The position numbers were made by a program, and so were the translations under genes. Shown one piece after another: positions 44,066-52,935 of a stretch of DNA of 64,000 nucleotides. The stretch comes from an uncultured Acetobacterium sp. (GTDB taxonomy: Bacteria; Bacillota; Clostridia; Eubacteriales; Eubacteriaceae), in assembly GCF_963664135.1 (NCBI RefSeq), contig NZ_OY760905.1, forward strand, positions 1,054,001 through 1,118,000, given 5' to 3'. Below the pieces are notes generated by a model that made no database searches, was not told the DNA's origin, and saw nothing but the letters and a program-made list of their open reading frames with translations. How positions within the stretch are numbered: the first letter of the stretch is position 1; every line of letters begins with the position of its first letter.

Positions 44066-44341
44066 TTATAAGACGGGATTGTCAATAATTTGGGAAACTT
44101 GAACCCGTCCATCATTTTCTATAACCTCATAAATCTGAAACATTTTAGCGTCCAATCCGCCTGCCTTCAATCCCGCTATCACATTATCCTTTTCTTCAGG
44201 TAAAAAGCGAATCGATATCCCACATCCGGTAGAAATCTCACGAAGCGTGGGCATAATGGAAATTTTGGCATTTCTTTCTAAATATGACTGGGTTGTAATC
44301 GCAGAATGGGTGTTTGCAAACGTAATGACGTAACATCTCAT
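44066..44341 (-). CDS. DUF3343 protein (putative selenium/sulfur carrier-like)
   Basis: A 91 aa protein of the DUF3343 family. It opens with MRCYVITFANTHSAI and has the typical cysteine segment REISTGCGISIRF, matching the TPREISxxCG(L/I) pattern. Such genes cluster with selD, yedF and cysteine desulfurase genes in Clostridia, and a selenium-carrier role has been proposed by comparative genomics. First gene of the selenium cluster, about 95 bp after promoter module B. The ribosome site is weak. Confidence 0.75.
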   Translation of the reverse strand: MRCYVITFANTHSAITTQSYLERNAKISIMPTLREISTGCGISIRFLPEEKDNVIAGLKAGGLDAKMFQIYEVIENDGRVQVSQIIDNPVL

Positions 44342-44434
44342 AAAGTAACAATCTTTACAGCACTATTCATTCTTTCTGTAATATCGTACATATTGCTAAC
44401 CGTTCCTATTTGCAGCTTTTTACTGAGTTGATTA

Positions 44435-44490
44435 GAGAATATCATACTGATATTCTCTGGTCTATAACATAAGATACACTACCAGTTATA
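44435..44490 (-). promoter_or_regulatory. Promoter/operator module B, upstream of the selenium cluster
   Basis: Contains a perfect 23-bp inverted repeat, GAGAATATCA-TAC-TGATATTCTC (44435-44457), and on the minus strand TATGAT as a possible -10 with GTTATA 16 bp upstream. The 18-base and 11-base blocks are shared with module A at 34523-34575. Confidence 0.62.
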
Positions 44491-44593
44491 AAAAAATCAA
44501 AGAAATGCCAGGTGTAGAAGGGCTTAAAACTGAAAGCACTTGAAAATTTCTGTCATGGTTTAGCTATTTTAGATGTTTATTAAATTATAAAAA

Positions 44594-44632
44594 ATACCTG
44601 CAATAAGTATATTCCAACTCATTGCAGGTGCT
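44594..44632 (-). terminator. Terminator of glmS
   Basis: ACCTGCAAT...ATTGCAGGT (9-bp perfect stem), followed on the minus strand by ATTTTTTATAA. Confidence 0.75.
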
Positions 44633-44720
44633 TTTCTAATTCTTTTACAGTTTGTCAGATCTAATTTTCTATGCAAACTTTTTTTCGGTACCCACAGATA
44701 CAGCTCACTTCATTTTCGAA

Positions 44721-46544
44721 TTATTCGACGGTGACACTTTTGGCTAAATTTTTGGGTTTGTCAACATCACAGCCTCTGGCCACGGCTAAATAGTATGCCA
44801 ATAGTTGCAGATAAACCACAGCCGGAATGGGCGTGATATCATCGTCCATATTGGGGATCACCCAAACCTCATCCACTTCCGAGGCAATATCTTCATGGCC
44901 TTCCTGAACAATGGCTAACACGTGAGCCCCTCTGGCCTTTACTTCTTTAATATTACTGAGCATTTTTTCGAAAACATTTTCCTGGGTGCACACTGCCACC
45001 ACAATAGTGCCTTCATCAATCAATGCAATGGGCCCATGCTTAAGTTCCCCAGCCGCATAGGATTCTGAATGGATATAGGATATTTCCTTAAGCTTGAGGG
45101 AGCCCTCCATACAGGTATATAAATCCAGACCTCTGCCAATATAAAAGAGATCATATATTTTGTGATTTTTATCGGCAAAAGCCTTGATAACGTCCTGGTT
45201 TTCCAGGGCTTTTTCGATCAGTCCCGGGGTCATCATCAGACTATGACAAATCCGGGCGGTATCAGATTTTCCCAGTTTTCCATTTAAAATTCCCAAATAG
45301 GAAGCTAACAGCATCATGCAACCCACCTGGGTGACATAGGCCTTGGTGGATGCTACCGCAATTTCTGGCCCGGCATTAGTATAAATCACATCGTCAGCTT
45401 CTCTGGCGATTGAACTACCGACCACATTGGTAACAGCTAAAACCCAGGCTCCCCGATCTTTGGCCAACCGAATTGCCGCCAGCGTATCGGCGGTTTCGCC
45501 GGATTGACTGATGACGATTAGGAGGGTATTTTCATCCACGATGGGGTTTTTATAGCGATATTCTGAGGCCGCTTCTGTTTCCACACTGATTCGGGCAAAT
45601 TTTTCAAAATAATATTTTCCCACCATCCCGGCATGATAGGCGGTTCCGCAGGCAACAATCTGAATCCGGTTGATCCGCGCCATCATTTCAGCATCGAGTT
45701 TCAGTCCCATAAAGGATACGCCACTCTCACAACATCTTCCCATTAATGCTTCCATCATCGCTTTAGGCTGTTCCACCATTTCTTTCATCATAAAATGGTC
45801 GTAACCTTCTTTTTCCGCCGCTCCCGGATCCCAATCGACCACAAATATTTCTTTTTCAATGGTTTCACCGGCAATGTTCAGTACCTGAATGTTCTCATTT
45901 GTTAATACGGCAACTTCACCATTATCCAGCAAATAGACTTCCCGGGTATAGTTCAAGATCGCCGGAATATCCGAAGCGATAAAATTCTCGCCATTTCCCA
46001 GTCCGACAATCAAAGGACTGTCTTTTCGTACCGCGATAATTTTATCCGGTTCATTGGCACAGAGAATCCCCAGCGCATAAGAGCCTTTCATCTTTCCCAT
46101 CGCAATTTGAACCGTTTCAACAATATCACCGGTATACAGCTCTTTAAGCAAGTGGGCAATGACTTCCGTATCCGTTTCTGAAGCAAATACATGACCCTGT
46201 GCTTTTAATTCTTCTTTAAGAGACATATAGTTTTCGATGATACCGTTATGAACCACCGCAATCTCTTTATTAACACTAGTATGAGGATGAGCATTTTCAT
46301 CTGACGGCACCCCGTGGGTTGCCCAGCGGGTATGTCCGATGCCAACTTGACCTGTGAGCGGCGTTTTTTCCAAGACATTTTCCAGATTTACCAGCCGCCC
46401 CTTTTTCTTCTCAACCCGCATTACATCATTTTCAATGGTTGCAATTCCCGCCGAGTCATAGCCCCGGTATTCCAACCGGGAAAGGCCATTAATCAATACT
46501 TCCTGAGCCTGTTTATCTCCGATATAACCTACAATTCCACACAT
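44721..46544 (-). CDS. glmS: Glutamine-fructose-6-phosphate aminotransferase
   Basis: Makes glucosamine-6-phosphate, the first step to UDP-GlcNAc. The 607 aa length is normal. The N-terminal nucleophile cysteine follows the initiator Met (MCGIVGYIG), the glutaminase motifs HTRWATHG and HNGIIENY are present, and two SIS isomerase domains carry SQSGETADT and the C-terminal AKSVTVE. It is preceded by a glmS ribozyme and probably belongs to one transcriptional program with glmM upstream, although a hairpin separates them. Confidence 0.97.
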   Translation of the reverse strand: MCGIVGYIGDKQAQEVLINGLSRLEYRGYDSAGIATIENDVMRVEKKKGRLVNLENVLEKTPLTGQVGIGHTRWATHGVPSDENAHPHTSVNKEIAVVHNGIIENYMSLKEELKAQGHVFASETDTEVIAHLLKELYTGDIVETVQIAMGKMKGSYALGILCANEPDKIIAVRKDSPLIVGLGNGENFIASDIPAILNYTREVYLLDNGEVAVLTNENIQVLNIAGETIEKEIFVVDWDPGAAEKEGYDHFMMKEMVEQPKAMMEALMGRCCESGVSFMGLKLDAEMMARINRIQIVACGTAYHAGMVGKYYFEKFARISVETEAASEYRYKNPIVDENTLLIVISQSGETADTLAAIRLAKDRGAWVLAVTNVVGSSIAREADDVIYTNAGPEIAVASTKAYVTQVGCMMLLASYLGILNGKLGKSDTARICHSLMMTPGLIEKALENQDVIKAFADKNHKIYDLFYIGRGLDLYTCMEGSLKLKEISYIHSESYAAGELKHGPIALIDEGTIVVAVCTQENVFEKMLSNIKEVKARGAHVLAIVQEGHEDIASEVDEVWVIPNMDDDITPIPAVVYLQLLAYYLAVARGCDVDKPKNLAKSVTVE

Positions 46545-46565
46545 TTTTTCACCTGTTTTCTTTCA

Positions 46566-46705
46566 TTATGCCATCTTTGTCCTGAAAATCGCTTTTCAGT
46601 TTTTCATGACAATTCTTCAGGGCATCCGCCGAATTTTCGATACTCCCTGACCTCGTCAACTCAATCTCTGTGTGGACCATCACTTGAGTTCTGGCGCTTC
46701 TTTTG
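46566..46705 (-). ncRNA. glmS ribozyme (glucosamine-6-phosphate-responsive)
   Basis: The minus strand carries the conserved glmS ribozyme elements in order: AGCGCCAGAAC with the cleavage site between A46698 and G46697, GTTGACGAGGTC, TATCGAAAATTCGGCGGATG, and a 3' hairpin AAAACTGAAAAGCGATTTTC leading into GGACAAAGATGG. It lies 22 bp before the glmS start codon. By analogy with known members, glucosamine-6-phosphate triggers self-cleavage and mRNA decay. Confidence 0.93.
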
Positions 46706-46783
46706 CTGTCTTTGGTTTTGGTCCTCATTTCTTTATACCCAAATACATACTGGCTTATTCTAACATAAAAGCCTTTTTAACAC

Positions 46784-46815
46784 AAAGAAATGAGCGCCGA
46801 AGCCCTCATTTCTTA
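46784..46815 (-). terminator. Hairpin terminator after glmM
   Basis: AAGAAATGAG...CTCATTTCTT (10-bp stem), followed on the minus strand by a T-rich stretch. It isolates the glmS ribozyme transcript from glmM. Confidence 0.65.
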
Positions 46816-46872
46816 AAACAGATTTAATTTTTTAAGTTTAATTACAACAATTACCCAGTCTATCCGTTTTAC

Positions 46873-48210
46873 TTAACACCCCAAACGCCGCTCAATTAAC
46901 AACGCCAGTTCATTGGCGATGGCCGTTAATTCCACCTGATCTTTGCCTTCAATCATTACCCGCACCAACGGTTCCGTCCCGGAAGGCCGAATCAGCACCC
47001 GTCCCTGACCATGAAAATGGGCTTCCACTTCCTGAATCCGTTTCTGAATCTGCACGTCTTTAAGATAGTTCTGCTTTTTTGAATTTTCAACCCGGGCATT
47101 GACCAGAATCTGGGGATAAACTGTCATTAAATCGCCCAGTGTTTTTGCATCCCGACCGTCTTCCTTTAATAATTCCAGCAGCATCAAAGCCGTAAGCATG
47201 CCGTCCCCGGTGGTATTATGATCCAAAAGAATCAAATGACCGGATTGTTCCCCGCCAAGATTGTAATCCCCTGCAATCATCGCTTCTAACACATAGCGAT
47301 CGCCAACATCCGTTTTGATGGTTTTACAGCCTGCTGCGCTTAAAGCCATATCCAGCCCGATATTACTCATAACTGTTACAACAACCGTGTCTTTTTTTAA
47401 GGCATTGCCGGCTTTCATTTTGGCTCCAATGAGGTTCATAATTTTATCGCCGTCAATAATGTTCCCGGCATTATCAACCGCCAGGCAACGATCTGCATCA
47501 CCATCAAAGGCAATTCCGATATCGGCGTTTTCTTTCACTACCCGGTTCTGCAATGGCTGCAGGTGGGTGGAACCACAACCATCGTTGATATTTTTTCCAT
47601 CGGGACAATCCCCAATGATGATGACTTCAGCACCCAAACTTTGAAAAAATCCGGGTGCAATGGCGTGAGCCGCACCATTGGCACAGTCGATAACCACTTT
47701 TAGTCCTGAAAAATCACCTTTTACGGCTTTTTTAATGTGACCGAGATAAAAATGCTCGGGCTTTTCAAGCGGTTTGATGCTGCCGCCAGCTTTCTTTGCG
47801 ATTTCCTTGTTTTCCAGAATGATGGCTTCAATTTCATTTTCCACCGCATCTGCCAGTTTAAATCCCTGGCTGTTAAAAAACTTTATGCCATTAAATTCAT
47901 AGGGATTGTGAGAAGCTGAAATGACAACCCCGGCGTCGGCTTTCAGCGCTCTGGTAATAACCGCAATAGCCGGAGTTGGCAGGACCCCGACAAGGACAAC
48001 CTCGCCACCGACTGACATAATTCCATCGGCTAAGGCCTTTTCCAGAGCAGTTCCGGATTCCCGGGTATCCATACCAATGACAATCAAGGGACGGTGGGCG
48101 TTTCTCCCTAACACACTGGCACCAGCCTGGCCTAAACCATAAGCCAGCTCCAACGTTAATTCCTTTTCATAAACCCCACGAACCCCATCGGTACCAAATA
48201 ATTTTCCCAT
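46873..48210 (-). CDS. glmM: Phosphoglucosamine mutase
   Basis: Converts glucosamine-6-phosphate to glucosamine-1-phosphate for UDP-GlcNAc synthesis. The 445 aa protein has the N-terminal MGKLFGTDGVRG, the phosphoserine loop VISASHNPYEFNG, the metal-binding loop AFDGDADRCLAVD and the phosphate-binding RPSGTEPLVRVM. Normal length. It lies upstream of glmS, so two successive steps are encoded together. Confidence 0.97.
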   Translation of the reverse strand: MGKLFGTDGVRGVYEKELTLELAYGLGQAGASVLGRNAHRPLIVIGMDTRESGTALEKALADGIMSVGGEVVLVGVLPTPAIAVITRALKADAGVVISASHNPYEFNGIKFFNSQGFKLADAVENEIEAIILENKEIAKKAGGSIKPLEKPEHFYLGHIKKAVKGDFSGLKVVIDCANGAAHAIAPGFFQSLGAEVIIIGDCPDGKNINDGCGSTHLQPLQNRVVKENADIGIAFDGDADRCLAVDNAGNIIDGDKIMNLIGAKMKAGNALKKDTVVVTVMSNIGLDMALSAAGCKTIKTDVGDRYVLEAMIAGDYNLGGEQSGHLILLDHNTTGDGMLTALMLLELLKEDGRDAKTLGDLMTVYPQILVNARVENSKKQNYLKDVQIQKRIQEVEAHFHGQGRVLIRPSGTEPLVRVMIEGKDQVELTAIANELALLIERRLGC

Positions 48211-48348
48211 CTATGTAAAACTCCTTAGTATATCTCATTTTATTCATTGCATTCTATATCAAAGCATTTTATTCAAAGTACTCTATTCAAAGTATTTTGT
48301 AAATTTAATCAAAATAACTGGACTCATTATAACTCAATCCCCAGTTAT

Positions 48349-49416
48349 TTAAAATCTTTTTATTATTCCCCCGCCCAGAACCTGACGCTCACGATAAAAA
48401 ACCAGGGCTTGACCCGGGGTCGGTGCTCGTACCGGTTTGTGGCAATGAACGATAGCCTGATTATCAGAAATTATTTCAACGAGACCTTTGTATTCATACC
48501 CCCATCGACAGGTTTTAAACGTAAACCCTGCTTCCGGCAAACCTTCTTTAAGTTGGAAATATAGCTGATCAATAAAAATTTCGCTTTGATAAAGGGATTC
48601 CTCTTCATCCACAACAATCGTATTGGTCTCGGGGATCACATCAATGACCGCCAATCGTTTAACACTGTGGATCCCCAACCCCCGGGTTTGACCCAGGGTA
48701 AAACCATGAATCCCCGTATGCCGGCCCAGTATTTTTCCGGACCGATCCACAAAATTGCCGGTTGGCGTGGGATTGGATCCAAAAACTGCTTGTTTTAGAA
48801 ATAAACTGTGGCTTTTTTTAGGGATAAAACAAATCCCTTGACTTTCACCGCCCCGAGAAAGCTCAGGCAATAACTCCATAATAATCTTTCGCACGTCATC
48901 CTTGGATTCAAAACGGTTCAACGGAAAGATGAGTCGGCTCAAAGTTTGCTGATCCAGATGATACAAAAAATAAGACTGATCCTTATTGGGATTCTGGCTG
49001 GCCCAAAGATGATAATCGTCGCCCACTTTCCGAACTTCAGCATAGTGCCCGGTAGCAATCATCGCCTGATCATTGGCATCGGCAAATTCCCGTAGCAATC
49101 TGAATTTCATCTGCTGATTGCATATCATACAGGGGTTGGGGGTTTCCCCGTTCTTGTAACCGTCGACAAACGGCTCAATAACTTTTTCCTTAAACTGATC
49201 CTGTGCTTCCAGAACATGATGTTCGATATTCAATTTTTCGGCGACCGCTTTAGACGCTTTAATGGTGTTTGCGGCATTAAAAAAATTAAAGGTTACGCCA
49301 ATAACCTCGTAACCTTCATTTTTTAACAGATAAGCGGAAGCGGCGCTATCGATTCCGCCGCTTAGTCCAATAATCACTTTTTTCTTTTTCACTGAATGCT
49401 CTTCTTTATCGTTCAC
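48349..49416 (-). CDS. mnmA: tRNA-specific 2-thiouridylase
   Basis: Thiolates U34 of tRNAs for Lys, Glu and Gln. The 355 aa protein shows the PP-loop IIGLSGGIDSAASAYL, the first catalytic cysteine in NPCMICN and the second in SQGICFIP, with the Trm U-type C-terminal beta barrel ending LGGGIIKRF. It begins at GTG (49416), overlapping the preceding gene by 11 bp; a GTG eight codons later (49392) with AAGAAGAG upstream is an equally plausible start. The PP-loop glycine-rich motif has I in place of the usual V. Confidence 0.9.
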   Translation of the reverse strand: MNDKEEHSVKKKKVIIGLSGGIDSAASAYLLKNEGYEVIGVTFNFFNAANTIKASKAVAEKLNIEHHVLEAQDQFKEKVIEPFVDGYKNGETPNPCMICNQQMKFRLLREFADANDQAMIATGHYAEVRKVGDDYHLWASQNPNKDQSYFLYHLDQQTLSRLIFPLNRFESKDDVRKIIMELLPELSRGGESQGICFIPKKSHSLFLKQAVFGSNPTPTGNFVDRSGKILGRHTGIHGFTLGQTRGLGIHSVKRLAVIDVIPETNTIVVDEEESLYQSEIFIDQLYFQLKEGLPEAGFTFKTCRWGYEYKGLVEIISDNQAIVHCHKPVRAPTPGQALVFYRERQVLGGGIIKRF

Positions 49417-50170
49417 TCAGCTTTTTAAGCCGGGTTTCTTTTTTCTCAATCAACGCGGTCTTCGTTTTTAATGATTTCAATTCCAGAGAATTGTCCCGAT
49501 GTTCTTCGAAGGCGATCCAGCCTTTATTGACTTCAATCAAATTGATGATTTCTTCAGTCAACCAGGGATTGCACACCAGAATCGGCCCCAGGGTATTTGT
49601 AAAAATCCCCTTACCGCTGATGACGCCTTCGAATCTCGTTTTGCCAGTATTTCCATAACCGTATTTCAGCCGTCCAAAGGGCGATTCTTCATTGATTTCG
49701 ATATCCATCATTTGAATCTGACTGCCAATTATTTCCATTTCTTTACCATTATATTGACAGCTGAAATAAATGTCATCGCCATATACCGAATGATTTTCGG
49801 TCGTTTCCAGACTGAGCATTCCCAATCCCGCAATCGTACTTTGATCATCACGTTGTATCATTTGACCAAATAAACTGACGGTTGTCCCGGTCACCAGCAT
49901 TGGATGCTCTTCAATAAAAGCGCTCAGTTCGTCTTTATGGGGTTTTAAAAATTCAACTACTGGCTTGAAATGTTCCATTTCGCCAGGCGGACAGAAAAGA
50001 AAATCAAAAACCATGGGATTAAAGGTTTCGGTATCCAGACTGATTTGTTCTATTTCGACTGCATAGCCCCGTCTTTGGGCCTCTGCCGTGATGGCTAAAA
50101 GATTACCCCGGTCGCCATGTAAATTAAACATATTGGGGAAAAGCCATCCTATTTTTATGATCTGCGCCAT
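49406..50170 (-). CDS. GatD-like class I glutamine amidotransferase homologue lacking catalytic residues
   Basis: A 254 aa protein aligned by eye with GatD, the glutaminase subunit of the MurT-GatD lipid II amidating enzyme: LHGDRGNLLAI, IAGLGMLSLETTE and YGYGNTG match well. The nucleophile elbow, normally ICGGYQFLG, reads VTGTTVSLFG, so the cysteine is absent (around residues 94-95). The histidine motif, normally YLHGPILPKN, reads NTLGPILVCN, so the histidine is leucine (residue 194). It should therefore not hydrolyse glutamine. It is co-transcribed with a MurT-like gene (TAATG overlap) and overlaps mnmA. Confidence 0.82.
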   Translation of the reverse strand: MAQIIKIGWLFPNMFNLHGDRGNLLAITAEAQRRGYAVEIEQISLDTETFNPMVFDFLFCPPGEMEHFKPVVEFLKPHKDELSAFIEEHPMLVTGTTVSLFGQMIQRDDQSTIAGLGMLSLETTENHSVYGDDIYFSCQYNGKEMEIIGSQIQMMDIEINEESPFGRLKYGYGNTGKTRFEGVISGKGIFTNTLGPILVCNPWLTEEIINLIEVNKGWIAFEEHRDNSLELKSLKTKTALIEKKETRLKKLSER

Positions 50171-51522
50171 TAGTTCTGTCCTCCTTCGATGAATTTTTTC
50201 ATCTTTTCAAAGGTGGAAATCCATGTGATTAAATAAATATTATCGGTTTCTGCCCGATCAATCTCGGCAAAGATTTCCTTGATATCATCGCTGTCCATAA
50301 TGGTAATGTCATCTTTGCTGACCCCTTCATAGATCAGCCGGTTGGCGGTATCGTAAGAGACGTGTTCAGAAAAACAGAGATATCTCTCGACGTTTGAGTC
50401 GACGAGTGGTTTAAAATCGCAGTCAAAGGCGTAGAAGGTGTTGATATAATGGGGTACAAAATCATTGACTACATATAAACCCAAGGCCACCATTTTTTCA
50501 TTGTTATCGGATGCCATAATATTTAAGGCACTTTGAAGGGTATCGGGATTTTCCTGTTTGATCCGCATGTATTTAATCGTCTTATGATTATACTTCAGTA
50601 CTTCAAACCGACCGCCGATGTTTTTGAAATTTTCAAACGCTTTTGCTGCCGCAACCGGAGCAATACCGCAGATCTCTTCACAAACAGCCAATGCACCGGC
50701 ATAATTGTAAAACATAAAGGGTAAATCATAGGGCATGTGAAAGACTACATCTTTTAATTTAAAGGTTTTATCGCTAAAATTAATATCCGTCACTTCATAT
50801 TCGGGATTTGTTTTACTGGCAAAGCCACAGTGCTCACAATGGAATGCCCCAATACTATCTACATTGTAGTAGTCAAAGCTCATGTCATGATGACATTTAG
50901 GACAAGCCTGAGTGGGATAATCGTTGCCTTTGGTAAAGGATTCGTCGTGGCGAGAAACGCTGTAATAAATGGAACGACGGGCGATTTCCTCAAAAAATCG
51001 GGATCGTGGTTCTTCATTATTTAAAATTAAGGTCATTTTAGGATTAATGACCTCTTTTAGTTTGCGAATAATAAAATCAGGATCCCCATTACGCTGAACC
51101 TGATCTTTTTGCAGATTGGTAATCAGCATATTTTCAGCCGGTAACTGGGCGTATATTAAAGGAAGATAACGCTCATCTGTTTCAAAAACATAATAATCAG
51201 CTTTCAATTTTCCAGTTAAGGAAGCTTCTTTAGCCAGGATGGTGGCAATCCCACTGAGCAGGTTGGCTCCTTCCAAATTAGAAACAATTTTTTTTCCGTT
51301 TTCTTTTAGAATATGAGTCACTAAATTTGTCGTCGAAGATTTCCCGTTAGTACCGGTAATGAAGATGACTTTTGAATAATCAATATTTTTAAAATGTTTG
51401 ACAAAGCTGGGATCAATTGACAAGGCTTTCTCACCAGGAAGGTTCGTCCCCCGCCCTCTGCTGACAAGTTTTATAGCAATCCCCATTAGCTTTGCAAACC
51501 ATAATGCAAGATAAAATTTCAT
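50170..51522 (-). CDS. MurT-like Mur ligase
   Basis: A 450 aa Mur-ligase-family protein of the MurT type. The ATP-binding loop FITGTNGKSST is intact (residues about 55-65). The four-cysteine zinc ribbon characteristic of MurT, CPKC (207, 210) and CEHC (229, 232), is intact. In the DUF1727 C-terminal domain the segment that in MurT reads NDNVADGRDVSW carries instead NDFVPHYINTFY, so the aspartates that complete the GatD catalytic triad are replaced. The start at 51522 has AAGAAAGG nine bases upstream; the longer frame adds 16 unlikely residues. MurT normally activates the alpha-carboxyl of D-Glu in lipid II; here the amine donor is unclear. Confidence 0.85.
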   Translation of the reverse strand: MKFYLALWFAKLMGIAIKLVSRGRGTNLPGEKALSIDPSFVKHFKNIDYSKVIFITGTNGKSSTTNLVTHILKENGKKIVSNLEGANLLSGIATILAKEASLTGKLKADYYVFETDERYLPLIYAQLPAENMLITNLQKDQVQRNGDPDFIIRKLKEVINPKMTLILNNEEPRSRFFEEIARRSIYYSVSRHDESFTKGNDYPTQACPKCHHDMSFDYYNVDSIGAFHCEHCGFASKTNPEYEVTDINFSDKTFKLKDVVFHMPYDLPFMFYNYAGALAVCEEICGIAPVAAAKAFENFKNIGGRFEVLKYNHKTIKYMRIKQENPDTLQSALNIMASDNNEKMVALGLYVVNDFVPHYINTFYAFDCDFKPLVDSNVERYLCFSEHVSYDTANRLIYEGVSKDDITIMDSDDIKEIFAEIDRAETDNIYLITWISTFEKMKKFIEGGQN

Positions 51523-51616
51523 TGTAAATAACCTTTCTTTATCATTTAAATTAGTCAATTGCGAAAACACCAGCTGCGAACTACGGTTGCTTTACGTTCA
51601 GTTTCCGCAAATGATT

Positions 51617-52657
51617 CTATAATTCTTTGTTTTTCAGTTTTTCTCGAATCACGGTGATCATACTTTTAGGGGTGTTAATCGTCCCCTGATCTGAACCATC
51701 ATCCTGGTCATCCTGATTAGTTGCTGTCGCTTGATTCCAGCTCATTTGCGCCGCACCGGCTACAACTGCACCAACAAAGCAGGCAGTACTGAACATACTG
51801 GTCAAACCAATGACCATCGCTACCAGCTCACCATAAATCGACCCACCAATTCTGACCGGATGAATATCACCATAGCCAATGGTGGCAAAGGAGATAATCA
51901 TGTAATATAACATATCAAAGTAATCCAGAGCGCGATCTGAACTGGATACATAAAAATTCGGATTAATTTTAAAACAGTTGTAAACCATCAGATACAGGAT
52001 GCTCATCTCACTGACAACCAGCACCAACATTCCTTTTAAAATACTGGCGGTTTCGTGATACTTTCGTCGCTTGGAAACCGAACTTCTAATCAGACTGGGA
52101 TTGGCAATCGCTCGGATCATCACCGCAAAACAGAGAAATAAAGCAAATGATAATCCAATCAGACCAAGTGGCAGATCCGGCGGAGAAATAAAATTTGCAA
52201 ATAACACAAAGTAATGTCCCAATATTAAATAAAAGATCAGGTCGACAAACCGCGAAACCACAAGATCCTGAAACTGATCAATTTTCATAAAGAGATGCTG
52301 AACTAAAAAAACGATGACGATAAAAAAACCAAAGCTGCCCAGTATTCCAATTAATTCTCTGACCAATATTGTGTGATGGATCGACACCACCCCCAGTGAG
52401 ATCACCAGTAACACCCCAGTTACCATCAAGATCCCCTGATACTCATAATTGACCATTAATTTTACCAGAAAACGTCGGAATGGTTTAATTTTTTTTGTTT
52501 TATTATTCTTTACATCATCAACAATTCGTTCTTTGTTATAAAAAAGAAAAACTTCAAATAAAAAAAGCAAAAGGATAAACAAATCATAAATAATGATTAT
52601 GGTATTTCCATTAGCCAGGTCTTCGTAAACAGGGAATTTATTGATAAGCGGATTCAT
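51617..52657 (-). CDS. Potassium channel-family membrane protein
   Basis: A 346 aa membrane protein with about six to eight helices and a C-terminal pore domain. The selectivity filter reads SFATIGYGDIHP within the pore loop between two helices, as in Ion_trans_2 channels. No cytoplasmic RCK/TrkA-N domain follows; the last 40 residues are polar and include NQDDQDDGSDQG. The helices before the pore could be a voltage-sensor-like region, but no regular arginine-rich S4 is evident. Good SD AAAGGAG. Confidence 0.83.
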   Translation of the reverse strand: MNPLINKFPVYEDLANGNTIIIIYDLFILLLFLFEVFLFYNKERIVDDVKNNKTKKIKPFRRFLVKLMVNYEYQGILMVTGVLLVISLGVVSIHHTILVRELIGILGSFGFFIVIVFLVQHLFMKIDQFQDLVVSRFVDLIFYLILGHYFVLFANFISPPDLPLGLIGLSFALFLCFAVMIRAIANPSLIRSSVSKRRKYHETASILKGMLVLVVSEMSILYLMVYNCFKINPNFYVSSSDRALDYFDMLYYMIISFATIGYGDIHPVRIGGSIYGELVAMVIGLTSMFSTACFVGAVVAGAAQMSWNQATATNQDDQDDGSDQGTINTPKSMITVIREKLKNKEL

Positions 52658-52680
52658 CTCAAACTCCTTTAGTAATTTTA

Positions 52681-52935
52681 TTATTCGTAATTACTGATTA
52701 ATTCCATTTTTTTCTTTTTTGACATGCGCTTGATGGTAATCTCCCGACTGAGTGCTTCAGATCTGGTTTCAAATGATTCCAGATAAACCAGCGTAACCGG
52801 AAGACGTCCTCTGGTATACTTGGCGCCATTACCGGAATTATGAACACTGATGCGCGCTTCGATATTATTCGTCCATCCTGTATAAAGTGTATTATCATTA
52901 CATTTTAGTATATAAACGTAAGCCTTGTCTATCAT
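52681..52935 (-). CDS. GIY-YIG nuclease-family protein
   Basis: An 84 aa single-domain protein of the UPF0213/YhbQ type. The GIY-YIG signature appears as AYVYILKCNDNTLYTGWTNN, with the arginine in NIEARISVHNSGNGAKYTRG and the conserved glutamate in SREITIKRMSKKKK. Small GIY-YIG proteins of this class are common and largely uncharacterised. It lies 23 bp after the channel gene end on the same strand. Confidence 0.88.
   Translation of the reverse strand: MIDKAYVYILKCNDNTLYTGWTNNIEARISVHNSGNGAKYTRGRLPVTLVYLESFETRSEALSREITIKRMSKKKKMELISNYE

Noticed and set aside
46314..46763. Plus-strand ORF opposite the start of glmS and the ribozyme
   Set aside because: It overlaps a certain gene and a structured RNA, and has no family resemblance.
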